A stretch of DNA of 64,000 nt from Lenzites betulinus (GCA_022264855.1 JABYQU010000028.1:124001-188000), one strand, 5' to 3'; shown: positions 1 through 11,961, counted from the first letter of the stretch. Notes: generated by a model not told the origin, from the sequence alone. Numbers and translations: made by a program.

Positions 1-1001
1 CCTTCTCTTTTTTCGCATTTCGGTGCGGGCGGTTTGCGGCGCGCTCTACTCCCATCAACATAATCACCACTGTTTCATATGTCCCAACCACTCGTATATG
101 TTCCCATCCACGCATGCCCCTCTATGCCCCTATGCCCCTCCCTTCACTCCCATTGACATTATCCTTGCATTCCGCGCCGCCCGCCCATATCCTTATCACC
201 CTCTTCGCACTTCGGACACACTTTCTCAGCCCTTGCGTGGGGCTGTTCTCAGTTTATATCTCTTTGTTTACCTCCGGTCGCGAGACCGTGAGATGGAGCC
301 TCGGTAGGAAGTGAAGTGAATCAGCACTCAAAATGTACCATTACATCGCATACGTTATCATTGTACGTTCAGACAGTCACAGTTGCATATATTATTTCCA
401 TCTCCACAACGCCCGACGTGCGAGCTCGAGTGACATTGACGACAGGAACTGGGAACTTGAACCTTTGAAGGGCGGGTGCTACAGGTGGACGTCGATCGAG
501 GAGCAGTGTCGAAGGAGCGCGGGCTGAGTAGCGAGTAGTGTAACTCAATTTCATATGTCTTGTGTACATGTATCTGACGAGGCAATACACAAGACGAATG
601 CGCACGAAGCCGAGGATGCACTCCTTGGGCTTGCCCACTAAGGGGAGACGTTGGAAGACCTTGTACAGGATGCATCGGCCGCTCGCAGAAATTAAGGAGA
701 CCCGTTGTACAACGGTGCGCGCGCCCCCTTCCTGATCTGAGCCAAGTTGAATCCACCGGTAGACGCTGTCACACACCTCCAGCCAGATGTAAAAGAACAC
801 GGCAAATTAGCCGTTCATTTCACATTCGCGGGACACTATAGCACTGGGATCGCTGCTGCAGCCACGCCCATACAAAGCCCACGCCCATTCGAAGCAGGAC
901 ACATCCCGGTCGACAGTCTCCTGCGCAGAACCACCGTGTATCCAGACCCGCCCAGAGACCAGAAACCGACCGCGAAAAAAAAGGGAAAACCCCGTCCCGG
1001 C
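1..1001. other. Left-edge region without a supported gene
   Basis: I see no ORF here with recognisable protein similarity. The first 300 bases of the plus strand are rich in C and T. A 143-codon minus-strand ORF (369-800) resembles no family I know. It could be the 3' part of an unknown gene or chance. The segment just after 800 is the downstream flank of the HNH gene. Confidence 0.5.
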
Positions 1002-2306
1002 TCATCCACGCGTCCCCTCGCTCCCGCCCCCGCTCTGGTGCTTGCCGCTGCCCTGACTCGCATTCTTGCTCGTGCTCTTGCCCTTGCGCCCGTCCGTCCC
1101 GTCCTCGTCGAGCCTGCTCCCAAACTCGCGCTCAAGCCGCCCCTTCGCCTCCGCGCCGCCCCACAGGCCCGCGTCGGACAGGTCCATCGCGCCGCTCGCA
1201 AAGTCCCAGTGGCGCTCGCCGCGGCCCTTGACGTGCTTCAGCACGCCCTGCGCGAGGTGCGCGCGGAGCAGCGCGTCGAACGGGCGCGTCCCCGGCGCGG
1301 CCATTGCGCGCATCTCGACGTACTGCCCCGCGAGCGCGTCGTGTCCCGACACGAACGCGACGATCCGGTACTCGTCCTGCCACCGCCGGGAAAGGGGGGT
1401 AGGGTGAGCGGATGACGGCGATGGGCGGGCGGTGGGGAGAGGACGCACGTCTGGGTCGATGCTGAACTCGTAGTCAGCCCACGCGTCGTGCAGATCCTCG
1501 CGGAGGAACAGCATGTTGCGGAGCGAGCGCGGCTTCGCGGACCCCCCGGGCCCGCGGGTGGCCATCGCGGGGCGCGTCTCGCCGTCGCCAGCATCGTCGG
1601 GCGCGTCCTAGCGGAGCCCCATCAGCCCCTCACCCCAAAGACCCGGTAGGCGGGTACCGCTCGCCCGCAGGACGGGACGAGAGCGAGGGTAAATGGGTGG
1701 GTGGACACGCACCTCCTGCGCGGGGCGCGTCGCCGAGAAGATGTGCGCCGCCTGCAGCCGGCACCACGCGAGCCCGTCGCCGGCGGCCTGGCAGTTGCGG
1801 TGGCGCGCGCGCGACTGGAGGTTGAGCCTGCTCGTGCGCTCGCGGCAGAGCATGCTCAGCTGCGGGAGCGCGTGCGTTGACACGAGCTTGATCGCGATCG
1901 GGGACCAGTCTGGTGGGGTGCGCGCGTGGGTGACGAGTCAGCAGCAGGACGGGGCATGGGGAGCGTTCGGGGGAGGGGGAAATGGGTAGAGCAGGGGTCT
2001 ACTTGCCTGCGGCGAGGACGAGGTATTTGCCGGGGGCGACGATGGCGGACGTCGGGAGGTACTGCTCTGCCGTGGGGCGGTCGGTGCCGACGACGATGTA
2101 GCGCTCGGAGGTGGCGAAGAGCAGAGAGAGCCAGTCGAAGAGTTTCTTCCAGGAAATAGTGCCGTACTGGTAAAGCCCTACAGCGGTGGGTGAGCGGGAG
2201 AACTTGGGGGGCGCCTTGATAGAGAGACCAGCGTGCCTGCGAGGATATTCCCGTCCGTGTCCCCCAGGACCACGTTCCGTTGAAGGGGCGTCTGAGGAGG
2301 GGACAT
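1002..2306 (-). CDS. HNH nuclease-domain protein (basidiomycete family)
   Basis: Five exons join in frame: 2306-2229, 2166-2007, 1909-1713, 1607-1449 and 1376-1002. They give about 322 residues starting MSPPQTPLQ. The middle carries the HNH_2-type core: an early Cys (HRNCQ), then LQAAHIF, then LRNMLFLREDLHDAWADYEF. These are the usual zinc/metal-binding Cys-His, the AHI motif and the N-x-LFLRxDLH motif of this family. The N-terminal half (YGTISWKKLFDWLSLLF) looks like the lineage-specific lead domain, and the tail after about residue 290 is Ser/Gly/Lys-rich and probably disordered. The second intron fits only if it starts with GC (gcaagt at 2006-2001), because the GT choice breaks the frame. 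The family is common and multicopy in Agaricomycetes, with unknown targets. Nuclease activity is inferred from the fold only. Confidence 0.8.
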
Positions 2307-4013
2307 GGCGAGAGAGGGGGGGAGGAAGGTGCCTACCATAAGGAACGGTGGAAGGACTTATATCGCAAACAGATTAAGGTTTGCACCGCTTCAGAGCACT
2401 ACGGGGGAAGGAAGGGGTCCAGGACCGAGGGACCCCCGCCCGCTTGGTGGCGGGGATCGTCATAGAGTGCTGCTGTCGGAACATGGTCGTAGATTGCAAG
2501 AGACCGACCGCCCAGCAGCATGGGGCGCAGGGTCATCGGCTCTAGCGGGACTCAATGCGGACGAGTCGTAAATCGGTGCCTCTCAAGAGCGCGATAGCGG
2601 TGCACACGACGCACACGACGGTCCCCAGACGTCCGCCCCACAACTCTGTGGGCCTGTTCTGGCGATCTTGTGGCACCGCAGTCCTAGTGTCCGACGGAGG
2701 GACGGAAGCGGCGACGCGTCATGTCCGAGAGGAAAGCCTCGCGCAATAGCGCACCACACCACAATTGTCGTGACAGCCGAGGCAAAGAACCGCGCAGAAT
2801 GAAGTTCCTCTGCAGCCGACCCCGGCATGTGTCCATTTCCGCACCGTCAGTCCGGCGACTGGACTCGCCGTACTCGAGATCTTGCGGCAGCGGTGCGTCG
2901 TCATTGTTATGCCCTCTTCCTGCGGACGTTATACTTAGTCGGGACGACCATATTCTTCTCTCGGCGATTCAGACGATGAACGCAGCTTGCCACCCCCGTT
3001 GAACTTTTATTGCGATTGGCCGGGTGCATCGCTTATGAGCTGCATGGCATCGCAGGGACTTATGAGCAGTTGTGAGATATACTGGTGCTCGAAAAAATGA
3101 GGAAAGCAGGCCTGACCAAAAAATATGAGGGGGGGGGCAGGGCACAAGAGATGCCGCCAACTAGTGGAGCTTGAATCTAAGCTGGACTATGACAGGACTA
3201 CTGTCCGACTAGGGTCTGCTGTTGATGACGATATTGATCGGATTGTAAAGACAAATCAAAGACAGTCACTGACTGTTCAAAGTACGTATTACGCGAAATC
3301 ACGCGCCTTGTTGTATTTTGTAGCTCCGATAGGAGGCGTTGTTATCGCCATTACACAGCCCTTCTATCCGCGATAAGACTTGGCTTTCGTCGTCATTCTA
3401 ATCGCATGTCGTCAGAGGCTTACCGCCACATCTAGAAAGCATGCTTGAAGCTTCTGTGCAGCAACAACGCAGGGGTTAGTCTCAAACGTCTGCATATTAC
3501 CATCCGTGATCTTCAGAATGTTCCATGATGATGCAGACGCATACAATTACATTGATCAATTGGTGCTTGTGTGTGTACTGTGTTCGAAGCCGTCAACATG
3601 CGCAGTTCCGCCCAAGAAAATGCCACGAACAATCCAAGGAAAACCAGCAGTGCTCACTCGAATGGGGGTGAGACCAGACTGGCCTCAGGCTCATACTCGA
3701 ACTCCGACTTGCGCCGAGAGCTCGCCAAGCTGGTTGCCCATCTCAGGCTCAAGCCGCTCCTTCGCGTCGCTTCTGTCGAGGCAATGAGCAACAACGAAAT
3801 TTGGTATACTACCCTGGCTGTATGCAGATCTGCAAGATTATCAAGAGACATGTTGCAGACGAGGTAGCGGCGGATATTGCTAGTGGTGGTACAAGTACTA
3901 TCACGGTGTGTACTCGACATTGCGTCACATAGTCTGGAAATGATCGGCACGATCATTTTGGTCATTATTTGGTACATATATGGGATTTTTCCTCGAAAAT
4001 GTGGGCTGACGCT
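2307..4013. other. Intergenic region, possible decayed coding remnant at 3.57-3.87 kb
   Basis: No recognisable gene. Short ORFs at 3125-3376 and 3571-3867 (plus strand) are not related to any family I know. The second contains a charged, leucine-rich stretch (SDLRRELAKLVAHLRLKPLL) that could be a coiled-coil relic, and it sits next to the inverted-repeat structure that starts at 4014. Base composition drops to clearly AT-richer sequence from about 2.9 kb onward, as in decayed repeats. Confidence 0.4.
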
Positions 4014-4103
4014 TACAGCGGTTGGCGAAATCTTTGGACAAGCGCCCCGCGAGACGCGCCTGCGCGACTTAATTCAAAGAATTCGAAAAACTCGAGAAAT
4101 TCG
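4014..4103 (+). repeat. Left arm of a 90-base inverted repeat
   Basis: This 90-base segment starts TACAGCGGTTGGCG and ends AAACTCGAGAAATTCG. It recurs in reverse complement at 5038-5127 with about 8 mismatches when aligned by eye. The plus-strand translation reads AVGEIFGQAPRETRLRDLIQ, and the other arm read on the minus strand gives nearly the same peptide, so the arms may be copies of one formerly coding or dispersed sequence. Confidence 0.85.
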
Positions 4104-5037
4104 AAGATGCGTGCACACGGGCTCCAGCACACATGTCAAACATTCTGAACGATGTAGAACACATGGGAGGGCTCTTATGAGCAATCTTGAAGTCTTTGGA
4201 TGAGAGGAGAATGCTTTTCAGAGCCCGTCGCCATACTACAGGAGAAGAAGCCGCTGTGCTGCTGCTACATCTCGCGCAATGTTCCTATTCTATCACGAGG
4301 GTCATCTCTGAGTACCTGACATATCAGAGTAGCTCATAATGATTTCTCGAAGCTCACCAACGCAGTGCGCCCGATTTATGGCTGAAGGAGAGACATAGGC
4401 GCCCGTTACCCAGGAGGAGACCTGGTGGCCTCCTCATCTAGGAGACGGATATGAGGATACGAGCGAGCATTTATAGGAGGACATACTGTACACAACTCAC
4501 CGTAGGGGCTTTTCGCCAAAATCAGAGCTATTCTCCTTGTGTTCTCCTATGTAACCCTTTGCCAGAACTCCTGACCTTGTACAGCTCTGAACATGGTTCA
4601 GCGTCCTAATTTATACCTAGAGCTGCTAACCATCTCATATGGCATGCGATTGAAGGCCATCCTTCGAATAAGTACGCCGCAATTATGCAGACATGGACAT
4701 CGCACTGCGGGGTCTCCTCTTGGACCATGGGCGCCTATATTCCCCCGACGATGTGTCCCTCATATGTCTTGCTAGTTTAATTGTTTCGCTTCGGAAAATT
4801 CACATGGCACATTTAGAGCACGTCATGTACTCAAATACGACATATATATCACAACAGACACCATTTGCGAGACACAGGTGCAGTCCAGTGGTCGTTTTGT
4901 CCTGAGCGCCGTCATCGTGACCGACCTCGTTCCCCTCTCACTTCTTTCCCTCAAAATTGCTCACATAGGCCCTCCTATGCATTCTCTATTGGCCTATATA
5001 TGTTTGAAGCGTGTCTGAGTCGATGCCCCCGCGTTTC
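4104..5037. other. AT-rich spacer between the inverted arms
   Basis: The 934 bases between the two arms hold no ORF longer than about 90 codons and nothing like a transposase. The segment is AT-richer than neighbouring genes. With the arms it forms a foldback-like unit of 1114 bases (4014-5127). I could not identify target-site duplications immediately outside the arms. Confidence 0.5.
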
Positions 5038-5127
5038 CGAATTTCTCGAGTTTTTCGAGTTCTTTGGATTGAGTCGCGCAGGCGCGGAGCGCGGAGCGCC
5101 TGTCCAAAGATTTCGCCAACCGCTGTA
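5038..5127 (-). repeat. Right arm of a 90-base inverted repeat
   Basis: This is the reverse complement of 4014-4103 at about 91% identity by eye. Differences cluster in the middle, where AGA in one arm is CTC in the other. The sequence outside the arm (5128-5516) is the upstream region of the next gene, so the structure ends within 400 bases of a coding start. Confidence 0.85.
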
Positions 5128-5516
5128 GTGGAATTCGGCGGGTTGAACCACGTTGACGTCACTTTGGTCCATTCTACCATCTCCTTCGAAGTTCTACGCA
5201 ATTGCAACCCACCTGAGCTGCTCTTAAAGGGAAACGTGATCAGAGTGCTTACAAGCGGGCTGGCTAGCAGGTCTCTATATATTGTTACCGGGAAGCTCGC
5301 AGACTAGGCTTCGCGCGGTCTTTTGTATGTGAACTTGCTCGAAGACATCCACACAAGTTGTCTTGCTGCATCGAGCTATCTCCGAACATTAGTACGTTTC
5401 GGGTGAGCGCATACTACCACTATACAACTCAAAGCATGCATACTGTACTCACTCTACCGCTCAAATCACCTCGTCAGTACTAGCTTACAAACACCATCTC
5501 GCAATAATCGGTGCGC

Positions 5517-7028
5517 ATGCAGCACGGCCGCGCGATCCGCCACGGAGTCCTATCCCGGTCCAAACTCTCACGTTTATCAAGCCCTCGGCCTTGTTCTCGT
5601 GCTAGTAGCAGCACTGCGCTAGCGAGTCTGACAAACGCATCCTATATTCTCCGAACCACACGCCTTACGCCTTCCTCGCGCTTCGGTTCACTCCCTTTGC
5701 GCGCCATGTCGACCACCACCTCCAACCCCGCCCCGCCCGAGGCTTCCAAGCCGGTTGAAGCTCTTCCGAGCCAGGAGCAGCCCCAGTGGGACTTCCCCGT
5801 CTCGCCAGTCCCGGAGAACCCCCTCGGAGAGGGCAACTACATCAAGACGGCGGCAGCGTTGATGATCGGGTACGTCCCTGCTATCGACCTTACCGGCTGA
5901 CGTTGTATTCGAATGCTTGTTCCCGCGACACAGGGACGAAATCCTGAACGGCAAGACGCTCGATCGCAACTCGAACTACTTCGCCCGGTTCTGCTTCGAG
6001 AACGGGATCGACCTGTGAGTTGCCCCGCATGCATCTGACGAGAAGCCGGGGTCACAGGGCTCTGTTCGCGCACCGCAGGAAGAGGATCGAGGTCGTGCCA
6101 GATGAAGAAGACGATATGTGCGTCATCCTCTCTCGCCGCGGTATGCGCGTATGCTCATGTCGTTCGCATGCTAGCGTCGAGGCTGCGCGCCGCCTCGTCA
6201 AGAAGTACGACTTCGTGATCACTTCGGGGGGGATCGGGCCCACGCACGACGGTACGCCATCTCTCGCTTCCATACCTCCTCGCACCTGTTAAACGTTAAG
6301 CACCCATCCCGTGCCCGCGTCGGCCAGACATCACCTACGCGTCTCTCGCGAAGGCGTTCGACCAGCCACTGGAGCACCACGCAGAGACGCTCCGCCGCAT
6401 GGGCGAGATGATCCGCCACCGCGCCGACCTCTCGCAGCAAACCGACGAGCAGCGCACCACGCGCGAGCGCATGGCGCTCTTCCCCGCGCGCGCCGAGGTG
6501 CTCTACATCGCCCCCGACGTCTGGGTCGTACGTCCCCCTCCTTTGCATCACGAGAGCACACCAGCTAATCGCCCTCCCGCACCGCGCAGCCCGTGGTGCG
6601 CCTCGAAGGCAGGCTCTGCGTCTTCCCCGGCATCCCGCGCCTCTTCCAGCGCATGATCGACGGCCTCGTCCCCTTCCTGCCCCTCCCGCCGCCCAGCGAG
6701 CGGCCCTGCCGGCAGCAGGTCTTCACCACGTGCGTTCGCCCCCTCCCTCCCCCCTTAGCCCACCCGCTAATTCCGCACTAACGCATCGTCGCATCCCCAC
6801 AGACTGCCCGAATCCTCGATCGCGCCCTTCCTCACCGCGCTCCAGGCGCGCACAAAGGCCGCGGGCGTGCGCATCGGCTCGTACCCGCTCCTCACGAAGG
6901 GCGTGTATGTGTCGCTGATCGGGCGCGATGCGGACGCGGTGCGCGTACTCGCGGAGGAGGTCGCGGTCGAGCTCGAGGGCCGGCTCGTCAGCGAGGAGGA
7001 GGCACGCAGGGAGAAGGCGGCGTTGTAG
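5517..7028 (+). CDS. Molybdopterin-binding domain protein (FLAD1/MoaB-type)
   Basis: Seven exons join in frame: 5517-5869, 5934-6014, 6079-6117, 6175-6251, 6328-6527, 6590-6729 and 6803-7028. They give 371 residues. The MoCF_biosynth/MPTb fold starts near residue 115 with GDEILNGKTLDRNS, followed by KRIEVVPD and the glycine-rich signature ITSGGIGPTHDD, which matches the domain in human FAD synthase FLAD1 and in fungal single-domain homologues. The PAPS-reductase-like FAD synthase half is absent, so this protein is not expected to make FAD itself. A nucleotide pyrophosphatase-like or molybdopterin-binding role is inferred. The first 63 residues are Arg/Ser-rich with few acidic residues and could be a mitochondrial presequence. 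A second start, MSTTTSNPAPP at 5706, would remove it. A tail-to-tail neighbour lies 440 bases downstream. Confidence 0.85.
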
Positions 7029-7470
7029 GCGGGCGAGCATGCCCAGTCATAATGGTTATGTGTACTTTTATTGCGTTAACTTTCAGGGTATGCTACGGGC
7101 GTTGCAGCCCCTTGAACTTACTCCGGCGCACAAGGATTGGATTTTCGATAAGTATCATGTCGTTCGGTCGGCGGAGACGAATATGCTGAACAGCGATCGT
7201 GCATTAATGAGCGAAAGCGGGGGCCCTGGGCCGGTGCCATAACTGTACATCTAATACTATTGTGTCGTGACGGTTCGTGCGGTATAGTCGTCCGTTAGAT
7301 GAAGGAGGCCCGGCTCGGGTGGTCGGTTAGGGTGACACACGATCCTGTGTTATTTACTGACCCAAGAAATGCAGAGATGAGATTCGGGAGATAAATCGAA
7401 GATTGATCAAGATGGCACGGTGAACCGAAGAGCAACTGCGGATATAAGGCACATCCTGGAACCTTCCTAC
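7029..7470. other. Tail-to-tail intergenic spacer
   Basis: These 442 bases lie between the stop codons of two convergent genes. They should hold both 3' UTRs and polyadenylation sites. I see no ORF or repeat in them. Confidence 0.5.
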
Positions 7471-8456
7471 TTAGAAGAGCATGGCGAAAGTAACAGCAAC
7501 ACCTGCAATGCACGCGGCGGCGCTGCCAGCGAGCGAAGCGGCACCGTTGTTGTTCGCTGTGGCGGACGCACTGCTCGACGGCGCGTGCGAGGACGTGGAC
7601 GCAGCCTTCGAGGTGCTAGCGAGGCTTGTTGCACTTGCGCTAGTGCTGGGAGCAGCGCTAGCGGCGGCGGAGGCGCTGCTGGCGCCATCAATTTGAGCCT
7701 GGACGGCGGCGGAGAACGAGCCAGTCATGCCATTCAACCTGTAGCGACCGGTTATAATGAGGCAAAGTGGAGGGGAGAATGCCCTGGCTTACTGGAACTT
7801 GGCGGAGAAGGCCTCGGCAGGAAAAGCGGAATTGGTCGCATCCTTAGCAGTGAGAGATTCAAAGCGGATAAAGCTACACTGATGTTAGATGGTGGTGTTG
7901 TGAAATTGGTAAATAGCACTCACTAGCCAGCGCTGTTGGCACCCGCGGAAGCATCGGGCGTGAAGACGATCGAGCTGGTGGACGCGACATTAACACTGGC
8001 GACTACTTGCTGGATCTGGGTCTGAAGATATCGTTAGAACCGATTCCAAAAGGTATCTGACGACGGCAATGAGTAGATGTGAATCGACTTTGTTTAAATC
8101 TTAAACATCACGTCGGCCGCGGCAATGAGATACCATTTGACTCCGGGATATTGTTCTTCTCCCGACATGAACCTCACAGAGTATATGTTACACACCTGCT
8201 GGGTCACACCTCCGACGAAGAGTCCAACGCTGCAGTTGCCGAGTTCAGCCAGGGAAGGCGATTGGCCGTCGTCTTGCCAAGTGATAGTAACTTGCTGGCC
8301 AGCGGTCCAATCGGTGGATGCGACTGGTGAGGTCATCTAGAATGTTGTAAAGCATCAGTGAGCACAAAAACTCCTATCGAGCGATGAACTACGTACGAAA
8401 AGGTTGGCCAAAGCGGGGGACGCCGCAAGAAAGAGGATGGCAGCAGAGGCGAACAT
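7471..8456 (-). CDS. Kre9/KNH-like Ser/Thr-rich GPI-anchored protein
   Basis: Five exons (8456-8397, 8336-8196, 8021-7924, 7873-7793, 7738-7471) give 215 residues. Residues 1-18 (MFASAAILFLAASPALA) are a signal peptide. The Kre9/KNH domain (PF10342 type) follows: SPVASTDWTAGQQVTITW, then GLFVGGVTQQ, then IVFTPDASAG and YFIRFESL. A Ser/Ala-rich stalk of about 50 residues leads to a hydrophobic C-terminus (ACIAGVAVTFAMLF), typical of a GPI-attachment signal. Kre9/Knh1 proteins of yeast support beta-1,6-glucan assembly. In basidiomycetes this single-domain form is common on hyphal surfaces and its exact role is unproven. The third intron-exon junction is supported by the continuous family pattern across the join. 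Confidence 0.85.
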
Positions 8457-9295
8457 GTCGATATGTTTTATATGCGAAGGTTAAGGAATGTGGTGCTGAG
8501 AGAGCGGAAGGGGGCGCTGAACAGCGACGGCGAGTGCGAGGGCGTCGAGGAGAGGGACGTGGGCGATGGGAAGAAGAGTCGCCTGACAACCGATTTTGTA
8601 CTTGTCCGGCGTTCGGCGGAGCTTGAAACTGTCGCGCGTACCTGATTACCTTCTTACTTATAAGTTATTCCTGCCCTCGGCATCTATAAATGGCTTGGCC
8701 ACCTTATTTCTGGGCACAGCGTACAACTTTTCATCTCAGACATCACTGTTCGCGGGCTTCTCAGGCTTCAGCGTTGTTGAGACCCAATAGTAAGTGACTG
8801 GAAGAGCTTCAAGTTGATAGATGGATGAGAACAGCCTGGGGACATGTACAGCCTCCAGCGACAGAGCCTAATGCAGGACAGCTCCAGACAGCTCAGACAA
8901 AACATGGGTCATCCACCGACGGATGCTAGTTCAAAGGACGTCTTCTAGGGTTCCAAGCATGGGTGACAGGAAGCTTACAAGTTATGTACATCGCACGCCA
9001 GAGTGCGCTTGGGGTTACAAGCGCTGGAGGTCCGGTCAACGACTGGAGGCAACGTTAACGCTATCTCCCGTGCATGTACTGCGTCACTCACTCATGATGC
9101 ATAATGGTTGGAGACGAACAGACACAAGTTTTCCAACATTCGGCAAGCATCGGGCGTTCGTCATATGCCAAACAGTGTACACGTACAACTATGCCTTGCA
9201 ACAGCCACTCGGTCCAATCCAGTCCTGACACAAAACGACAAGGTGCATGCACGATAGAATCAGTTCTTAAATTACTGACTTCCATGATCCCGGGC
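8457..9295. other. Spacer upstream of the Kre9-like gene
   Basis: These 839 bases separate the Kre9-like start from the kinase stop, both genes being on the minus strand. The half nearer 8457 should be the Kre9-like promoter. No gene is seen. Confidence 0.45.
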
Positions 9296-11961
9296 CTACG
9301 CCAAGCGCTTGACCCCAATGCTCATCCTACGGAAAAATGCCTTCACCTTCGAGCCGGACCTCCGTCGGGCACTTGTCTCCAACTTCACGGGATGGCCGCC
9401 AAACCCGGGGCTGGTCGGTGGAGAAGGTATCATGGTGGCAAGCATGGCGATGGTGATCTGGTGCTCGAAACTTCCTGGGCCAGCAATCGGCGCAATGTCC
9501 GCCCCCCTTGCCTTCGGTAGGCGCACAGTGGAATGAGTACGGGGTATTGGCCTCGCGTAGGGGTGATTCGGGTTATGATGGTCTGTGCGAGAGCGGGTTG
9601 AGTGAAAGTGGTGTGGATAGACGGCACGGGGCGCTTCGACGCTGGCTGAGCGTAGGTACGCGTCATGGAGGTCATAAACCCTGGGACGACGCCGGAGACG
9701 ATGTGTCGTGCTTTGCTCAGACGGCAGCCTGATCGAGTTCCAGCTGCAAGAGCGCGCAACTATCCCGTGGCAAAGGTCCTGCGTAGTCGAGGCTATCGGA
9801 CACGAAACGCTAGCGTTGATAGCCGGGAGCAACAACGGCGGTCGCGACTCGTCCAAAGTTGCAGACATATCGATGTCACGCTCTAGGCTTGTACCCGCCG
9901 GGAGGAAAGACGGATCGAACGGAATGTCCGCGAGCTGCTCGTCCCGCCAGCGTTCCGTCCTGCTCGCCAGGCTGTCCTGCGAGTTTGGGGGGCCACTGTA
10001 TGTGCGTAAGTCGAGCGTGGTATCCTGGTCAGGCTCCTGCCAGACCACTTCTGCAAACGGGGGGTAGCGTAGAGCGGCGATATCGTCCCACAGCCCCTTC
10101 ACGGGTTCAAGGAATGGATGGTCTTTCGCAGCGGGGCCATGAAGACGCTCGTGTGAATGATATGCTGTGAGCTATGTCACTAGGCTCAGTAACAAATTCG
10201 GACGTCGGCGAGGACAACGGACCTGTTCTGTGAAGTCGTCCAAGTCGACGTCGAGCTTCTTGTCACCGTCGCGCGGCTGCTCTCCATCGCTCGCTCGCTC
10301 CCATGCATCCTGGCGCTTCGTGTCCAAGCCGTCCGTCACAGGGTCCCCGATAGCGAGTTCGCGCAGCATGACACCAAGACTGTAAAAATCGACGCGCTCG
10401 TCGTACACGACGGTGTGGTGGTCGTAGTCGTCCTGAAGGCAGTCCGAACCAAGGCTGGTGTATGCGTGCGTATGTGCAAGCAGCTCTGGCGCAGCGTACC
10501 GCCGCGTGAACGACACCTGATCGTCTGCGCCAAGGACAATCGGTGCGAAACGCGCATTGGGGACGCGAGGCTGGATGAAGGAGTCGGCGGGGTCATCGCT
10601 GATGAAGACGGTGCGGCGTTGGGAAATGAACCTCATTTCCGCGGGGTGCAGCTCCGGCATGCACTTCGATGAGCCGAAGTCGGTGATCACGACATGCCCA
10701 CCGGGGGACACGAGGATGTTCGCGGGTTTGATGTCCTGGTGGATGATGCCCCGGGCGTGAAGGTAGAGGAGTCCAAGAAGGAGTTCGGCAGAAAGAAGGC
10801 GCAGTGACGCGAGGGCCTCTTCATAGGGTGTGTAGATAGATGGGGATGGGGGGAACGCAATCGGAAGCGAAAAGGTTGCCGGAAGGGGCGCGAGTCTTGG
10901 AGATGGTGCCGCGGCAATGGAAGAGATATAGCCACGCAAGCGGAGGGCGCGCTGGAAATGCGGATGAGAGAGGGGCGCGCAATGGTGCTCCTTTGGTATA
11001 GCATAATGTCAGCGCGTTTCTCACTATATGGGAGGGTGAACAAACACACCATTATCACAAATACGTGCCATCGAGATTGGAACAGACCCTGCAAACTCTG
11101 CAGGAAATTGGATCCACCCTCGCGGGGCGTTCCTTCTGATCCCCACCTCAATTCACGCAGAATGCGTACTTCGGTTCTCAGTTCTTGGATGTCCTCAGTG
11201 TTCATATGTTTCTTCGCCATGACTTTGACTGCCACAAGGGATTCGTGACTGCTATTAATACCATTATGGGGCGCATTCTCCGCGAGCAACACTTTGCCAT
11301 AACCTCCACGGCCGATGGTACCGAGAAAGCTCAAAGACGAAAGCGAGAAAGCCGCAGAAGTCACGATTGCAAGGGTGGGCACCAGAGGGCTGTCAGCTTC
11401 GTCGTCGTGATCATCAAGTTCCAGCCAGGGCTCGTCGCGAGCATCATAAGCATCGTGTTGTTGCCAGATAGAGACTGGAGAAGCTACAGCACAATCCACT
11501 GCTAATGTTATATCGTCAGACCAAGCTCCCAGAGGGGTTCGAAGGGGACTTCTAGATGAGCCCAGTGCAGTGCAGGACGTATCTTCCAGAGAGGCCAGAC
11601 TAGGAGGCAAGCAAAGCGGAGAAAGTGTCTTCGACGGGTCGCGGCAAGGGCCAAAGTGTTCACTGCAAGTATCATCTTCGACTAGGATGCTAGGAAAGTG
11701 CAGATTATTTTCCTGTATGGCGTTGAGATTACGGAGAGCTGCATCGTGCACTGAGAGACGAGAGGATTCCAGCGCATGTGAATATTGGAAGGAGGGGTAT
11801 CGCAAGTCGGAGGAGACGCATTGTGGACGTCGCGTAGGCGCAAGGAGAGAGCCTTTGTTTGATGCATCCAGGACAGTCATACTAGAGCAACTCAACGGTC
11901 TAGAAGGTGGTGCAGGTGTATTTCCACCCAAGAGGAGTGATGTGACAGTTTCAAGGTCCAT
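9296..11961 (-). CDS. Divergent Ser/Thr protein kinase
   Basis: Exon 1 is 11961-11050, exon 2 starts at 10990 and exon 3 ends at 9296, giving about 850 residues. After a 225-residue low-complexity N-terminus come the glycine loop GRGGYGKV, the lysine motif VAVKVMAKK, a hinge ending VFVIM, the catalytic loop HQDIKPANIL, ITDFGSS and YAAPELL. HQD replaces the usual HRD, while the catalytic Asp, Lys and Asn are kept. Two insertions stand out: about 35 residues rich in Pro/Ser before the catalytic loop, and an activation segment about twice the usual length between DFG and APE. Behind the C-lobe, DHPFLEPVKGLWDDI resembles an AGC-kinase tail. The protein ends with a basic amphipathic stretch (KVKAFFRRMS) that might bind membranes. 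The second intron is unsure: the frame holds with donor gttgtc (10218) and acceptor at 10164. The substrate is unknown. Confidence 0.85.
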
